DNA of 64,000 bases, taken from assembly GCA_963797015.1 (NCBI GenBank), contig CAWCNV010000006.1, forward strand, positions 124,001 to 188,000. Direction: 5' to 3'. Of the stretch, positions 22,682 to 30,055 are shown piece after piece. Source of the stretch: JBBPZA01 sp963797015 (GTDB lineage Bacteria; Actinomycetota; Thermoleophilia; Solirubrobacterales; Solirubrobacteraceae). Every line of letters starts with the position of its first letter. Position 1 is the stretch's first letter. The notes beneath the pieces are model-generated. The model was not told the DNA's origin and did not search any database. It saw only the letters and a list, made by a program, of their open reading frames with translations. Made by a program: the position numbers and the translations under genes.

Positions 22682-24079
22682 ATGTCGCCCCCCGCCGCCC
22701 GCCGCGGCCTCGCTTCGGCGCTCGCGATAGTCGCGGCGCTATCGCTCGGCGTCCCGGCGACGCTCGGGAGCGCGCAGATGACCGGCACGCGCACGTTCGT
22801 CGTGCGCTCGGGCCCGATCACGCTCGGGGGCTACGAGGTGCGCCTGGACACGAGCTTCCCCGCCGCTCCCGGCGTGCGCGGGGACCTTGTCGCGATGCAC
22901 GCGCGCGTGGTCGATGCGGCCGGGACGACGGTGCCGCTCACGCAGGTGATGCTCCACCACGTCCTGTTCTCCAACGAAGGGCGCTTCGCCGGCGACCGCC
23001 GCGATGGCACCTGCCCCGGGGTGCCGCGCCAGCGCTTCTACGGCCGCGGAGAGGACGACCGCGCCCTGTCGCTCCCGGCCGGCTACGGCTACCCGCTTCG
23101 CGCGGACGACCGGTGGCGCATGAACGGGATGCTGATGAACCACCGCGCGGCGCCGCAGACGGTGTACATCGAGTACCGCGCGACGGTCCGCCTCGGCGGC
23201 GGGCTGACGCCGGTCACGCCGTACTGGCTAGACGTCTCGGGCTGTCACGCCGGGGGCGGGATCTTCAGCGTCCCCGGCGGCGCGCCGCCCGGCGCCGTCG
23301 ACCGCCGCACGGTGAGCTGGCGCGTCCCGCGCGACGGCCTGATCGTGGAGGCGGGCGCCCACCTGCACGGCGGCGCCGAGGGCATGGCGCTCACGCAGCC
23401 CGCGTGCGGCGATCGCACGCTGCTCGACTCGCGCCCGCTGTACGGGCTGCCCTCAGACCCCGTGTACCGCGTCCGGCCCGTGCTGCACGAGCCCGGGCCG
23501 ATCGCGACCGGCGTCGTGCGCTCGCGGGCCGGCATCCCCGTCGCCCGCGGGCAGCTCCTGCGGGCGCAGAGCCGCTATGACGCCTCGCGGCCGCACGCGG
23601 CCGCGATGGCGATGCTGCACGTCTACCTCGCCCCGGCCCGGGGCCGGATCGCCCGCTGCGCGCCGCTGCCGCGCGACACGACGATGCTGCTCCCCAGGGT
23701 GCCCGGCAGGCGCTTCCCGCCCGCGGTCACCGTGCCCCTGACCGGCCTGGACGCAGCGGGCCGCGCGGTCTCGATCATTGAGCCGGAGGGCCCCGTGCGC
23801 CGCCTGCCCGGGGGCACGACGCTGGTCGTGAGCGGCGGCCACTTCGCGCTGCCCAACCTCTCGGTCCCGGCCGGGTCCACCGTGCGCTGGCGCTTCGCCG
23901 ACCGCACGGCGCACAACGTCACGCTTGCGAGCGGCCCGAGCGCGTTCGCGTCGACCAACCTCCGCGCCGGGCGGACCTTCGCCCAGCGCCTGGAGCGGCC
24001 GGGCACCTACCGACTCTTCTGCTCGCTGCACCCGGTGACGATGCAGCAGGTCGTGAGGGTGCGGCCGCGGCGCAACTAG
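22682..24079 (+). CDS. Secreted copper-type protein with C-terminal cupredoxin domain
   Basis: A 465-residue protein with a signal peptide (about 1-30, cut near LGSA). The N-terminal part contains VMLHHVLFSN and AGAHLHGGAEG, His patterns that recall copper type II ascorbate-dependent monooxygenase or SURNod19-like folds; this is tentative. The last 100 residues form a plastocyanin-like domain: TAHNVTLAS and LFCSLHPVTM give the His, Cys, His and Met of a type 1 copper site. It follows the frameshifted lipoprotein by 44 nt, so two cupredoxin-like exported proteins sit together. Confidence 0.65.
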   Translation: MSPPAARRGLASALAIVAALSLGVPATLGSAQMTGTRTFVVRSGPITLGGYEVRLDTSFPAAPGVRGDLVAMHARVVDAAGTTVPLTQVMLHHVLFSNEGRFAGDRRDGTCPGVPRQRFYGRGEDDRALSLPAGYGYPLRADDRWRMNGMLMNHRAAPQTVYIEYRATVRLGGGLTPVTPYWLDVSGCHAGGGIFSVPGGAPPGAVDRRTVSWRVPRDGLIVEAGAHLHGGAEGMALTQPACGDRTLLDSRPLYGLPSDPVYRVRPVLHEPGPIATGVVRSRAGIPVARGQLLRAQSRYDASRPHAAAMAMLHVYLAPARGRIARCAPLPRDTTMLLPRVPGRRFPPAVTVPLTGLDAAGRAVSIIEPEGPVRRLPGGTTLVVSGGHFALPNLSVPAGSTVRWRFADRTAHNVTLASGPSAFASTNLRAGRTFAQRLERPGTYRLFCSLHPVTMQQVVRVRPRRN

Positions 24080-24085
24080 CCGCCG

Positions 24086-24124
24086 CGCGGCTCGATGCGT
24101 GTTCAGGGCGCCGGGCGAGCCGCG
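24086..24124. terminator. Hairpin between convergent genes
   Basis: CGCGGCTCG (24086-24094) pairs perfectly with CGAGCCGCG (24116-24124) around a 21-nt loop, between the convergent cupredoxin and ParA-like genes. It could terminate both directions. Confidence 0.45.
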
Positions 24125-24142
24125 GCGATCGCCGGCCGGCGC

Positions 24143-24943
24143 TCAGCCGCCGCGCGCCGGGACCGCCTCGAGCAGCGGCTCGAGGCGCTCGCGGGCCTCG
24201 CGGAGGTCGAGGCGCTCGAGCATCTCGCCGGTCAGCGCGAGGTAGTCGGCCGCGAGGTCTGAGCGCAGGTCGAGGATCGAGATCGCGCGCTCGGCCGACT
24301 CCGCGTAGGCGATCGACTGGCGCACGTTGGCCGCGAAGGTCTTGTCGGGGAAGCGCTCGCGCAGTCCCTTGTAGGCCTCGCGCGAGTGGACCGTGCGCAT
24401 GTCGGCGATGTTGAGCACGACCCCGAGCCACTCGAGGTCGGGGTTCAGGTTCTCCCGCGCCAGATCGATGACCTCGAGCGCCTGCTCGACCCCCTGCAGG
24501 GCGAAGTACTGGGCCTCGGCCGATATGAGCGCGTGATCGGCCGCGACCAGCGCGTTCACGGTGAGCAGGCCCAGCGCGGGCGGGCAGTCGATCAGGATCA
24601 CGTCGAAGTCGTCGCGCACCTCGCGCAGCGCGCGCCGCAGCGTCAGCTCGCGCCCCATCTTGCCGCTGAGCACGAGCTCGGATTCGGCCAGGCCGAGATT
24701 GGCCGGGATCACCGCGCCGTGGATCGCGGCCGACGCCTTCGCGCGGCCGGCCAGCACGTCGCCGATCGTGGGATCGGCGTCGGGATCGACGTCGAAGTAG
24801 TCGGACAGGTTGCCCTGCGGATCGAGGTCGACGGCGAGCGTGCGCAGGCCCACACGGCGCAGGACGTCCGTGATCGTGCGCACCGTCGTCGTCTTGCCGG
24901 TGCCGCCCTTCTGTGAGAGCACCGCGATCGTCTCAGCCGCCAT
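24143..24943 (-). CDS. ParA/Soj-type ATPase
   Basis: A 266-residue MinD/ParA-family ATPase. It has the deviant Walker A KGGTGKTTT (12-20), Walker A' VDLDPQGNLS and Walker B VILIDCPPALG. Family members position chromosomes, plasmids or protein complexes by ATP-dependent dimerisation on DNA. No parB follows directly, unlike a classical parAB operon, so it may be an orphan ParA that positions other cargo. TATAGT (24960-24955) lies 11 nt before the ATG, giving a nearly leaderless mRNA. The FHA gene is just upstream on the same strand. Confidence 0.85.
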   Translation of the reverse strand: MAAETIAVLSQKGGTGKTTTVRTITDVLRRVGLRTLAVDLDPQGNLSDYFDVDPDADPTIGDVLAGRAKASAAIHGAVIPANLGLAESELVLSGKMGRELTLRRALREVRDDFDVILIDCPPALGLLTVNALVAADHALISAEAQYFALQGVEQALEVIDLARENLNPDLEWLGVVLNIADMRTVHSREAYKGLRERFPDKTFAANVRQSIAYAESAERAISILDLRSDLAADYLALTGEMLERLDLREARERLEPLLEAVPARGG

Positions 24944-24954
24944 CGCGGGCGCGC

Positions 24955-24960
24955 ACTATA
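24955..24960 (-). promoter_or_regulatory. -10 element TATAGT of the ParA-like gene
   Basis: TATAGT on the minus strand, 11 nt upstream of ATG 24943. No Shine-Dalgarno sequence is present in the gap. Confidence 0.5.
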
Positions 24961-24992
24961 GACCGGCCGGTGTGAGGGGGTCCGGTGCCGCT

Positions 24993-25445
24993 CTAGGACG
25001 GGGCGGCCTGGGCCGAGGCGAGCGCCTCGGCGACCGCGACGACGTCGATGAAGCGCAGCTCGTGGCGGCCGACGAGGATCTCGTCGCCGTCGCGCAGGGT
25101 GCTCCACTCCACGCGCTCGCCGTTCACGAACACGCCGTTGAGGCTGCGGTCGTCGAGCAGCCGTACCCCGTCGGCGCTGCGCACGATCAGCGCGTGACGG
25201 CGCGAGACGGTCGGGTCGTCGAAGCGGATGTCGGCGGCCAGGCTGCGGCCCACGCGGGTCCACTCCTGGGTGACCGGAGCGACGACGAGCTCATCGCCGT
25301 CGTGGTAGGCCACGTACTGGCCCGCCTCGCTGCAGCGACTGCGGGCGTCACCGAGCCACGCCGGCTCCACGGCCGCTGGGGAGACCGCCTCCAGGCTCGC
25401 GGTGGTGGCGGAGCCTTGGCGGGCAGGGGTCAACGCTTCCGACAT
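24993..25445 (-). CDS. FHA domain protein
   Basis: A 150-residue protein whose C-terminal two-thirds is a forkhead-associated domain. It has the conserved series TRVGRS, VSRRHALI, SLNGVFVNG and GDEILVG, which bind phosphothreonine peptides. The first 50 residues are Ala-rich and probably disordered. ATG 25445 is preferred because GAGGAG lies 9 nt upstream; GTG 25451 is too close to it. It precedes the ParA-like gene with a 49-nt gap, so the two may share a function under Ser/Thr kinase control. No kinase gene is in the window. Confidence 0.85.
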   Translation of the reverse strand: MSEALTPARQGSATTASLEAVSPAAVEPAWLGDARSRCSEAGQYVAYHDGDELVVAPVTQEWTRVGRSLAADIRFDDPTVSRRHALIVRSADGVRLLDDRSLNGVFVNGERVEWSTLRDGDEILVGRHELRFIDVVAVAEALASAQAAPS

Positions 25446-25536
25446 GGTCACGCTCTCCTCAAGAGGATGCCGTCCGCTGAACGGCCCAGCAACTCATAAT
25501 ACCGCGCGGTCAATCGCGGGCCGGGTGGCTGGAGGG

Positions 25537-25660
25537 GTCGCGCCGGTCACCGATCGCAGGGCTCCGGCGGGCGCGCCGGGGTCGCGCCGGTCACCGATCG
25601 CAGGGCTCCGGCGGGCGCGCCGGGGTCGCGCAGGTCACCGATCGCAGGGCTCGGGCGGCA
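25537..25660. repeat. 44-bp intergenic tandem repeat, about 2.8 copies
   Basis: Copies begin at 25537, 25581 and 25625. The first two are identical over 44 bp and the third diverges after about 30 bp. Each holds GGTCACCGATCGCAGGGCTC and a GC-rich palindromic tail. 44 is not a multiple of three, so the tract is non-coding. It lies between the divergent FHA and small zinc-protein genes. Confidence 0.9.
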
Positions 25661-25693
25661 GGACGTGGGCGCGCGGCGGCGAACGATCTGGCC

Positions 25694-25939
25694 ATGGCCG
25701 CCTCGACGGACCTCGAGATCCAGCTCCTGCGAAAGAGCGTGGGCGCGCTCCAGGCCAGTCATCAGCGCTGCGTGGGCTGCGGGCGCACGCCGCTCACCGG
25801 AGAGCGTCTGTACGTGTACGACAACGGGCGTGCGCGCTGCGAGCTGTGCCGCGCGCTGTTCGCGGAGGACCCGATCGGATCGGAGCTGGTGCACGGCGAC
25901 ACCGGCGACCACGTGCGCGTGCGCGCGCGCGCCGCGTAG
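25694..25939 (+). CDS. Small zinc-ribbon-like protein
   Basis: An 81-residue protein with two Cys pairs, CVGCG (about 26-30) and CELC (about 49-52), spaced as in a zinc ribbon or treble clef. An N-terminal helix (LEIQLLRKSVGALQ) precedes it. I do not recognise the family. The third-position G/C content is high and it ends 21 bp before the next gene, both supporting a real gene. No clear ribosome binding site before ATG 25694. Confidence 0.6.
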   Translation: MAASTDLEIQLLRKSVGALQASHQRCVGCGRTPLTGERLYVYDNGRARCELCRALFAEDPIGSELVHGDTGDHVRVRARAA

Positions 25940-25946
25940 CGCGGCA

Positions 25947-25952
25947 TAGACT
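25947..25952 (+). promoter_or_regulatory. -10 element TAGACT, leaderless START-domain gene
   Basis: TAGACT ends 8 nt before GTG 25961, with no Shine-Dalgarno sequence. The hexamer is identical to those at 975 and 12204. Confidence 0.5.
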
Positions 25953-25960
25953 CCGCAACG

Positions 25961-26452
25961 GTGCAACCGGTCCAGCTTTCGATCACGATCGCACGCCCGC
26001 GCGACCAGGTCTTCGACTACCTCGTGGACGTCGCCAACCATCCCGAGTTCTCGGACCACTACATGGTGGACTGGCGCCTCACGCGCGAGGACTCGCGCGG
26101 CGAGGGGGCGGGGGCGCGCTTCCGCGTGAAGCTGCCGTTCAACCGCTTCGACTGGGCCGACGTGAGCCTGCTCGAGGTGCAGCCGCCGCACCGCATCGTC
26201 GAGGTCGGGAGGGCGGGCAAGTACAACCGCATCCGCCACCTGACGACGTGGACGCTCGACCCGGCCGCGGGCGGGCAGACCGAGGTCTCGCTCGAGGTCG
26301 ACACCCAGCCGGCGCTGCCGAGCGACCGCTTCATGGAGGCCGTCGGCCGCCCGTTCTTCGCACGTGGGGCGCGCCGCTCGCTGCGGCGCCTGCGCTCGAT
26401 CCTCGAGGAGGACCGCGATCGGGGCGCGCGGGTGGCCGTCGCGCCGCGCTGA
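25961..26452 (+). CDS. SRPBCC (START-like) family protein
   Basis: A 163-residue protein starting QLSITIARPRDQVFDYLVDV, the typical first strand and helix of the polyketide-cyclase/START-like fold, with the cavity-forming strands WTLDPAAGGQTEVSLEV and a long C-terminal helix. Such proteins bind hydrophobic ligands; no specific ligand can be inferred. GTG 25961 follows a TAGACT -10 directly. Confidence 0.75.
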   Translation: MQPVQLSITIARPRDQVFDYLVDVANHPEFSDHYMVDWRLTREDSRGEGAGARFRVKLPFNRFDWADVSLLEVQPPHRIVEVGRAGKYNRIRHLTTWTLDPAAGGQTEVSLEVDTQPALPSDRFMEAVGRPFFARGARRSLRRLRSILEEDRDRGARVAVAPR

Positions 26453-26483
26453 TCCGCCGCTCCCCCGGGCAACGGACCACCGG

Positions 26484-26489
26484 TAGGAT
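26484..26489 (+). promoter_or_regulatory. -10 element TAGGAT of the lipoprotein gene
   Basis: TAGGAT ends 9 nt before GTG 26499; no ribosome binding site is visible between them. Confidence 0.45.
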
Positions 26490-26498
26490 CCGCCCGCC

Positions 26499-27092
26499 GT
26501 GACCCTCCGCCGCGTCAGCGCCGCCCTCCTCGCCCTCGTCTTGGCCCTCGCGCTGGGCGCGTGCGGGAACAAGCAGGAGACGGTCACCGAGGCCGCCACC
26601 GAGGGCCCGTACGTGGACCTCGGCGGGCTGACCTATCAGGTCCAGATCTCGCGCGAGCTCAACCCGCGCGACGTCGAGGACCAGACCTACCTGAAGGGCC
26701 TTCCGCCCGGCACGCCGCCGCTCAAGCCCAGCGAGTCGTGGTTCGCGGTCTTCATGCGGGTCAACAACGAGGGCGACACCCCGCTCCCAACCACGCAGGC
26801 GTTCCGCATCGCCGACACCCAGTACCAGGAGGGCCGGCCGTGCCTGCCCGCGGCTGGGTGCTACCTCCCGGTCCGCCTCGACCCGGACGAGAACCCGTTC
26901 GCCTACGCGCGCAGATGGATCGACCCCGGGGAGGTCTTCCCGCCGTCGTCGAGCGCGGCCGAGCAGGGCGTGATCGGAGGCACGATGCTGCTCTTCCGCC
27001 TGCCCTACTCCTCATACGACAACCGTCCCCTCGAGCTGCACATGGCCGCGTTGCGCGCGCCCCGGCAGGCGTCCATCAAGCTCGACCTCTAG
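26499..27092 (+). CDS. Predicted lipoprotein of unknown function
   Basis: A 197-residue protein with a lipoprotein signal peptide and lipobox LGAC (Cys near 24). The mature part (LTYQVQISRELNPRDVEDQTYLKG, FAVFMRVNNEGD) looks like an immunoglobulin-like beta domain of the DUF4352 or telomeric-repeat-binding-like type seen in actinobacterial lipoproteins; this is tentative. It contains one Cys pair (RPCLPAAGCY) that could form a disulfide. Its stop overlaps the stop of the convergent PBP gene as CTAG. Confidence 0.65.
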   Translation: MTLRRVSAALLALVLALALGACGNKQETVTEAATEGPYVDLGGLTYQVQISRELNPRDVEDQTYLKGLPPGTPPLKPSESWFAVFMRVNNEGDTPLPTTQAFRIADTQYQEGRPCLPAAGCYLPVRLDPDENPFAYARRWIDPGEVFPPSSSAAEQGVIGGTMLLFRLPYSSYDNRPLELHMAALRAPRQASIKLDL

Positions 27093-28807
27093 CCCCTCCG
27101 CCGGCGCAGCCCGGCCTCGAGCACCTGCTTGGCGATCGGGGCGGCCACGTCGCCGCCGAAGCCGGCCTGGACCACCAGCACCCCGACGGCGATCGTCGGC
27201 CGTCGCGCGGGGGCGAAGGCGACGAACCAGCCGTCGTCCTGCAGCCCGCCGCCGAGCTCGGCGGTCCCGGTCTTGCCCGCGACCTTCACGCCCGGGATCT
27301 GCGCGGCCTTGCCGGTCCCGAACGCGACCACGCCCAGCATCAGGCGGCGCAGCTGGGCGGCGACGCGGCGGCGCGCCGCGCGCACGTGTGGGGTACGCGC
27401 GCCCTTGGCCAGCGTGGGCCGCACGTACACGCCGGCGTTGGCGATCGTCGCGGCCATCGCCGCCATGCCCAGCGGTGTCGCCTGCACGCGGCCCTGCCCG
27501 ATCGCCGACGAGCCGACCTCGTTGTCGCCGACCATCCGCGACGCGGGGGGGATGGTGTTGACCGCCGCGCCCGGGATCCCGGTGGGCTTGTTGAAGCCGA
27601 AGCGCTCGGCGGTGGCCACGAGCCGCTGGCCGCCGACCTTCACGCCGAGCGGCGCGAAGACCGAATTGCACGACTCGGCGAAGGCGGTCTTGAAGTCGCC
27701 GCCGCATGCCTCGCCGCCCGCGTTTGCGATCGTCTGGCCCCCGACGACGCTCGAGGTCTGGATCGGGAAGCGACTGCGCAGGCGGACGTCGCCGGCCTGC
27801 AACGCGGCGGTGGTGGTGATGACCTTCATCGTCGAGCCCGGCGGCTGGAGGGCCGAGAAGGCGATCCCGGCCAGCCCGAGGACCTCGCCCGTCCGAGGAT
27901 CCAGCGCCGCCACGCCCCCGTCCTGGGCGCCGAGCGCGTTCACCGACGCGGTCTGGATCTTCGGGTCGATGGTCGAGCGTGCCGGGCGCCCGGCGCGCGG
28001 GCGCGAGCGGGCGAGCACCCTGCGCCCGGCGAGCAGGACGCCGCCCGGCGTGCCCGCGACCTGCGTCTCGAACACGCGCTCGAGCCCGGAGATGCCGACC
28101 GCGGCCCCCGCCGGATATCCGAGCGCGTAGAGGGCGGGCCCGCGCACGGCTGAGGGCGGGCCCAGCTCGCCGATGATCCCGCTCGCGCTCGGGAGCGGTG
28201 AGCTGCGCTCCGCCCCCTTGGCCAGCACCGTGCCGTCGCGGGCGAGGATCGCCGCCCTGCGTGGAAGGCTCGTGCGGCGGGTGAGGCGCTCGCCGTCCCG
28301 CAGCCCCGGGAACGCGAGCTCCGGCCGCCAGTCGACGCGCGCGGAGTCACCGTCGCCGCTGAAGGGCAGTACCACCGGCGCCTGCAGCTTCCCCCACACG
28401 CGCGTGGACACCTTTACCGGCAGCGAGACGCTGCTGCCGCTCTTGTCGCCGGGCTTGCCGGCGGCGAGTCCGACGACGGTCGCGGTCGCCGCGTCATCGC
28501 GGTAGGCGGCCGCGAATTCGGCCGCGCTGGTGCGCCGGCGCGCGGAGTCGGACAGCAGCCGGTACATCGCCGCGTAGTCCCCGCGCTCCCACGCGCCGGC
28601 CCAGCGCTCGGCGAGGCGCTGCTCCGGCGAGCTGCGCGAGGCCCCGACGACCATCCCCACCACCAGCGCGATCAGCGCGATGGCGGCGAGCGGTGCCGCA
28701 CGGCGCATGGTGCGGCGCCGACGCTCGCGGCGGCGCTCCTGCGCCGACCCCCGCGGGCGACGCGGCGGTGCTGCGGAAGGGCGGCGGGCTGTGGGTCCGG
28801 CGCTCAC
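27089..28807 (-). CDS. Class B penicillin-binding protein with NTF2-like MecA_N domain
   Basis: A 572-residue transpeptidase that crosslinks peptidoglycan outside the membrane. A basic cytoplasmic tail is followed by one transmembrane helix (about 37-55), an NTF2-like MecA_N domain (about 58-115), a linker domain and the transpeptidase domain with S325TMK, S379CN and K512TG. GTG 28807 is chosen; TTG 28819 upstream or ATG 28708 just before the membrane helix are alternatives. It diverges from the MarP-like gene. Similar proteins include PBP2a-like and PbpA-like enzymes of Gram-positives. Confidence 0.85.
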   Translation of the reverse strand: MSAGPTARRPSAAPPRRPRGSAQERRRERRRRTMRRAAPLAAIALIALVVGMVVGASRSSPEQRLAERWAGAWERGDYAAMYRLLSDSARRRTSAAEFAAAYRDDAATATVVGLAAGKPGDKSGSSVSLPVKVSTRVWGKLQAPVVLPFSGDGDSARVDWRPELAFPGLRDGERLTRRTSLPRRAAILARDGTVLAKGAERSSPLPSASGIIGELGPPSAVRGPALYALGYPAGAAVGISGLERVFETQVAGTPGGVLLAGRRVLARSRPRAGRPARSTIDPKIQTASVNALGAQDGGVAALDPRTGEVLGLAGIAFSALQPPGSTMKVITTTAALQAGDVRLRSRFPIQTSSVVGGQTIANAGGEACGGDFKTAFAESCNSVFAPLGVKVGGQRLVATAERFGFNKPTGIPGAAVNTIPPASRMVGDNEVGSSAIGQGRVQATPLGMAAMAATIANAGVYVRPTLAKGARTPHVRAARRRVAAQLRRLMLGVVAFGTGKAAQIPGVKVAGKTGTAELGGGLQDDGWFVAFAPARRPTIAVGVLVVQAGFGGDVAAPIAKQVLEAGLRRRRG

Positions 28808-28855
28808 GATCGGCGCCAACGGTACCCGCCCGGCAGGCGCGTGCGGGGGCGGCGG

Positions 28856-28861
28856 TACCGT
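28856..28861 (+). promoter_or_regulatory. -10 element TACCGT of the MarP-like gene
   Basis: TACCGT ends 9 nt before ATG 28871; no Shine-Dalgarno sequence follows it. Confidence 0.4.
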
Positions 28862-28870
28862 CGTGGTCGC

Positions 28871-30022
28871 ATGACCACCATCGACTGGATCATCGTCGCC
28901 TTCACGGTGCTGCTCGCGCTCTACGGCTGGTCACAGGGGTTCGTGGTGGGGGCGCTCTCGCTCGTGGGCTTCGCGCTCGGCGCCATCCTCGGGACGCGCC
29001 TGGGCCCGGCGCTGCTGCCCAGCGGCTCGGATTCGCCCTACGCGCCGGTGTTCGGGCTCGCCGGGGCGCTGGTGGCGGGCGCGATCCTCGCCACGGGGCT
29101 GGAGACGCTCGGCTTCGGGCTGCGCCGGCTGCTGCCGTCCGGGCGCGTGTTCGGGACCATTGACGGCGTCCTGGGCGCGGCGCTGACCGCGTGCGTGGCG
29201 CTCGGAGTCGCGTGGATCGCCGGCGCCGTCGCGCTGCAGACACCCGGCGCACGCGAGCTGCGCCGCGACATCCAGCGCTCGGTGGTGCTGCGCGAGCTCA
29301 ACGCGATCCTGCCTCCCTCTGGGCCGATCCTCAACGCGCTGGCGCGCTTCGACCCTTCCCCGCGCGTCGACGCGCCGACGCCGGAGGTCGCGGCGCCGCG
29401 CGGCGCGATCCTGCGCGATCCGCAGGTCCGCGCCGCGAAGCGCAGCGTGGTGCGCGTGCTCGGCACCGCCTGCGGGCTGGGCATCCAGGGCTCGGGCTGG
29501 GTCGCCGGACCCGGGATCGTGGTCACGAACGCGCACGTGGTCGCCGGCGAGGACGACACGGTCGTCCAGCGGCAGGGGGAGGGACCGCGCCTGGACGCGA
29601 CCCCGATCGCCTACGACCCGCGCAACGACGTGGCGGTCCTGCGCGTCCAGGGGCTCTCCGCGCCCGCGCTGCGGCTGGGCCCCGACGCCTCCCGCGGCAC
29701 CCCGGGGGCGATCCTCGGCTTTCCCGAGAACGGACCCTATGACCCGCGCGCGAGCCGCCTGGGCGACACCGAGGCCGTGCTCTCCCAGGACGCCTACGGG
29801 CGCGGGCCGATCCGCCGCACGATCACCTCGTTCCGCGGGCTGGTGCGCTCGGGGAACTCCGGCGGGCCGGTGGTCGACGGCCGCGGCGAGGTCCTGACCA
29901 CGGTCTTCGCCGCCACGCGCGGTGAATCGCGGCGCGGCGGCTTCGGCGTGCCCAACGCGATCGTGCGGCGGACGCTGCAGGGAGCGAGCGCGCCGACCAG
30001 CACCGGCGCGTGCGCCGCGTGA
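28871..30022 (+). CDS. MarP-like membrane serine protease
   Basis: A 383-residue protein with a CvpA-like four-helix membrane part (about 5-135) and a trypsin-like periplasmic protease domain. The triad is visible: His in VTNAHVVAG (about 222), Asp in RNDVAVLRV (about 253) and Ser in RSGNSGGPVV (about 330). Two Cys (GTACGLGIQ and the C-terminal TGACAA) may form the activating disulfide known for MarP. M. tuberculosis MarP is needed for acid and oxidative stress resistance and cleaves a peptidoglycan hydrolase. ATG 28871 follows a TACCGT -10. Confidence 0.88.
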   Translation: MTTIDWIIVAFTVLLALYGWSQGFVVGALSLVGFALGAILGTRLGPALLPSGSDSPYAPVFGLAGALVAGAILATGLETLGFGLRRLLPSGRVFGTIDGVLGAALTACVALGVAWIAGAVALQTPGARELRRDIQRSVVLRELNAILPPSGPILNALARFDPSPRVDAPTPEVAAPRGAILRDPQVRAAKRSVVRVLGTACGLGIQGSGWVAGPGIVVTNAHVVAGEDDTVVQRQGEGPRLDATPIAYDPRNDVAVLRVQGLSAPALRLGPDASRGTPGAILGFPENGPYDPRASRLGDTEAVLSQDAYGRGPIRRTITSFRGLVRSGNSGGPVVDGRGEVLTTVFAATRGESRRGGFGVPNAIVRRTLQGASAPTSTGACAA

Positions 30023-30040
30023 CGGTCGGGCGCCGAGCGC

Positions 30041-30046
30041 TACCCT
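30041..30046 (+). promoter_or_regulatory. -10 element TACCCT of the topoisomerase gene
   Basis: TACCCT ends 9 nt before ATG 30056, with no ribosome binding site in between. Confidence 0.4.
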
Positions 30047-30055
30047 CCCGCCCCC

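Noticed and set aside
25537..25660. CRISPR array
   Set aside because: The repeats are directly adjacent 44-bp units without unique spacers, and no cas genes are present.
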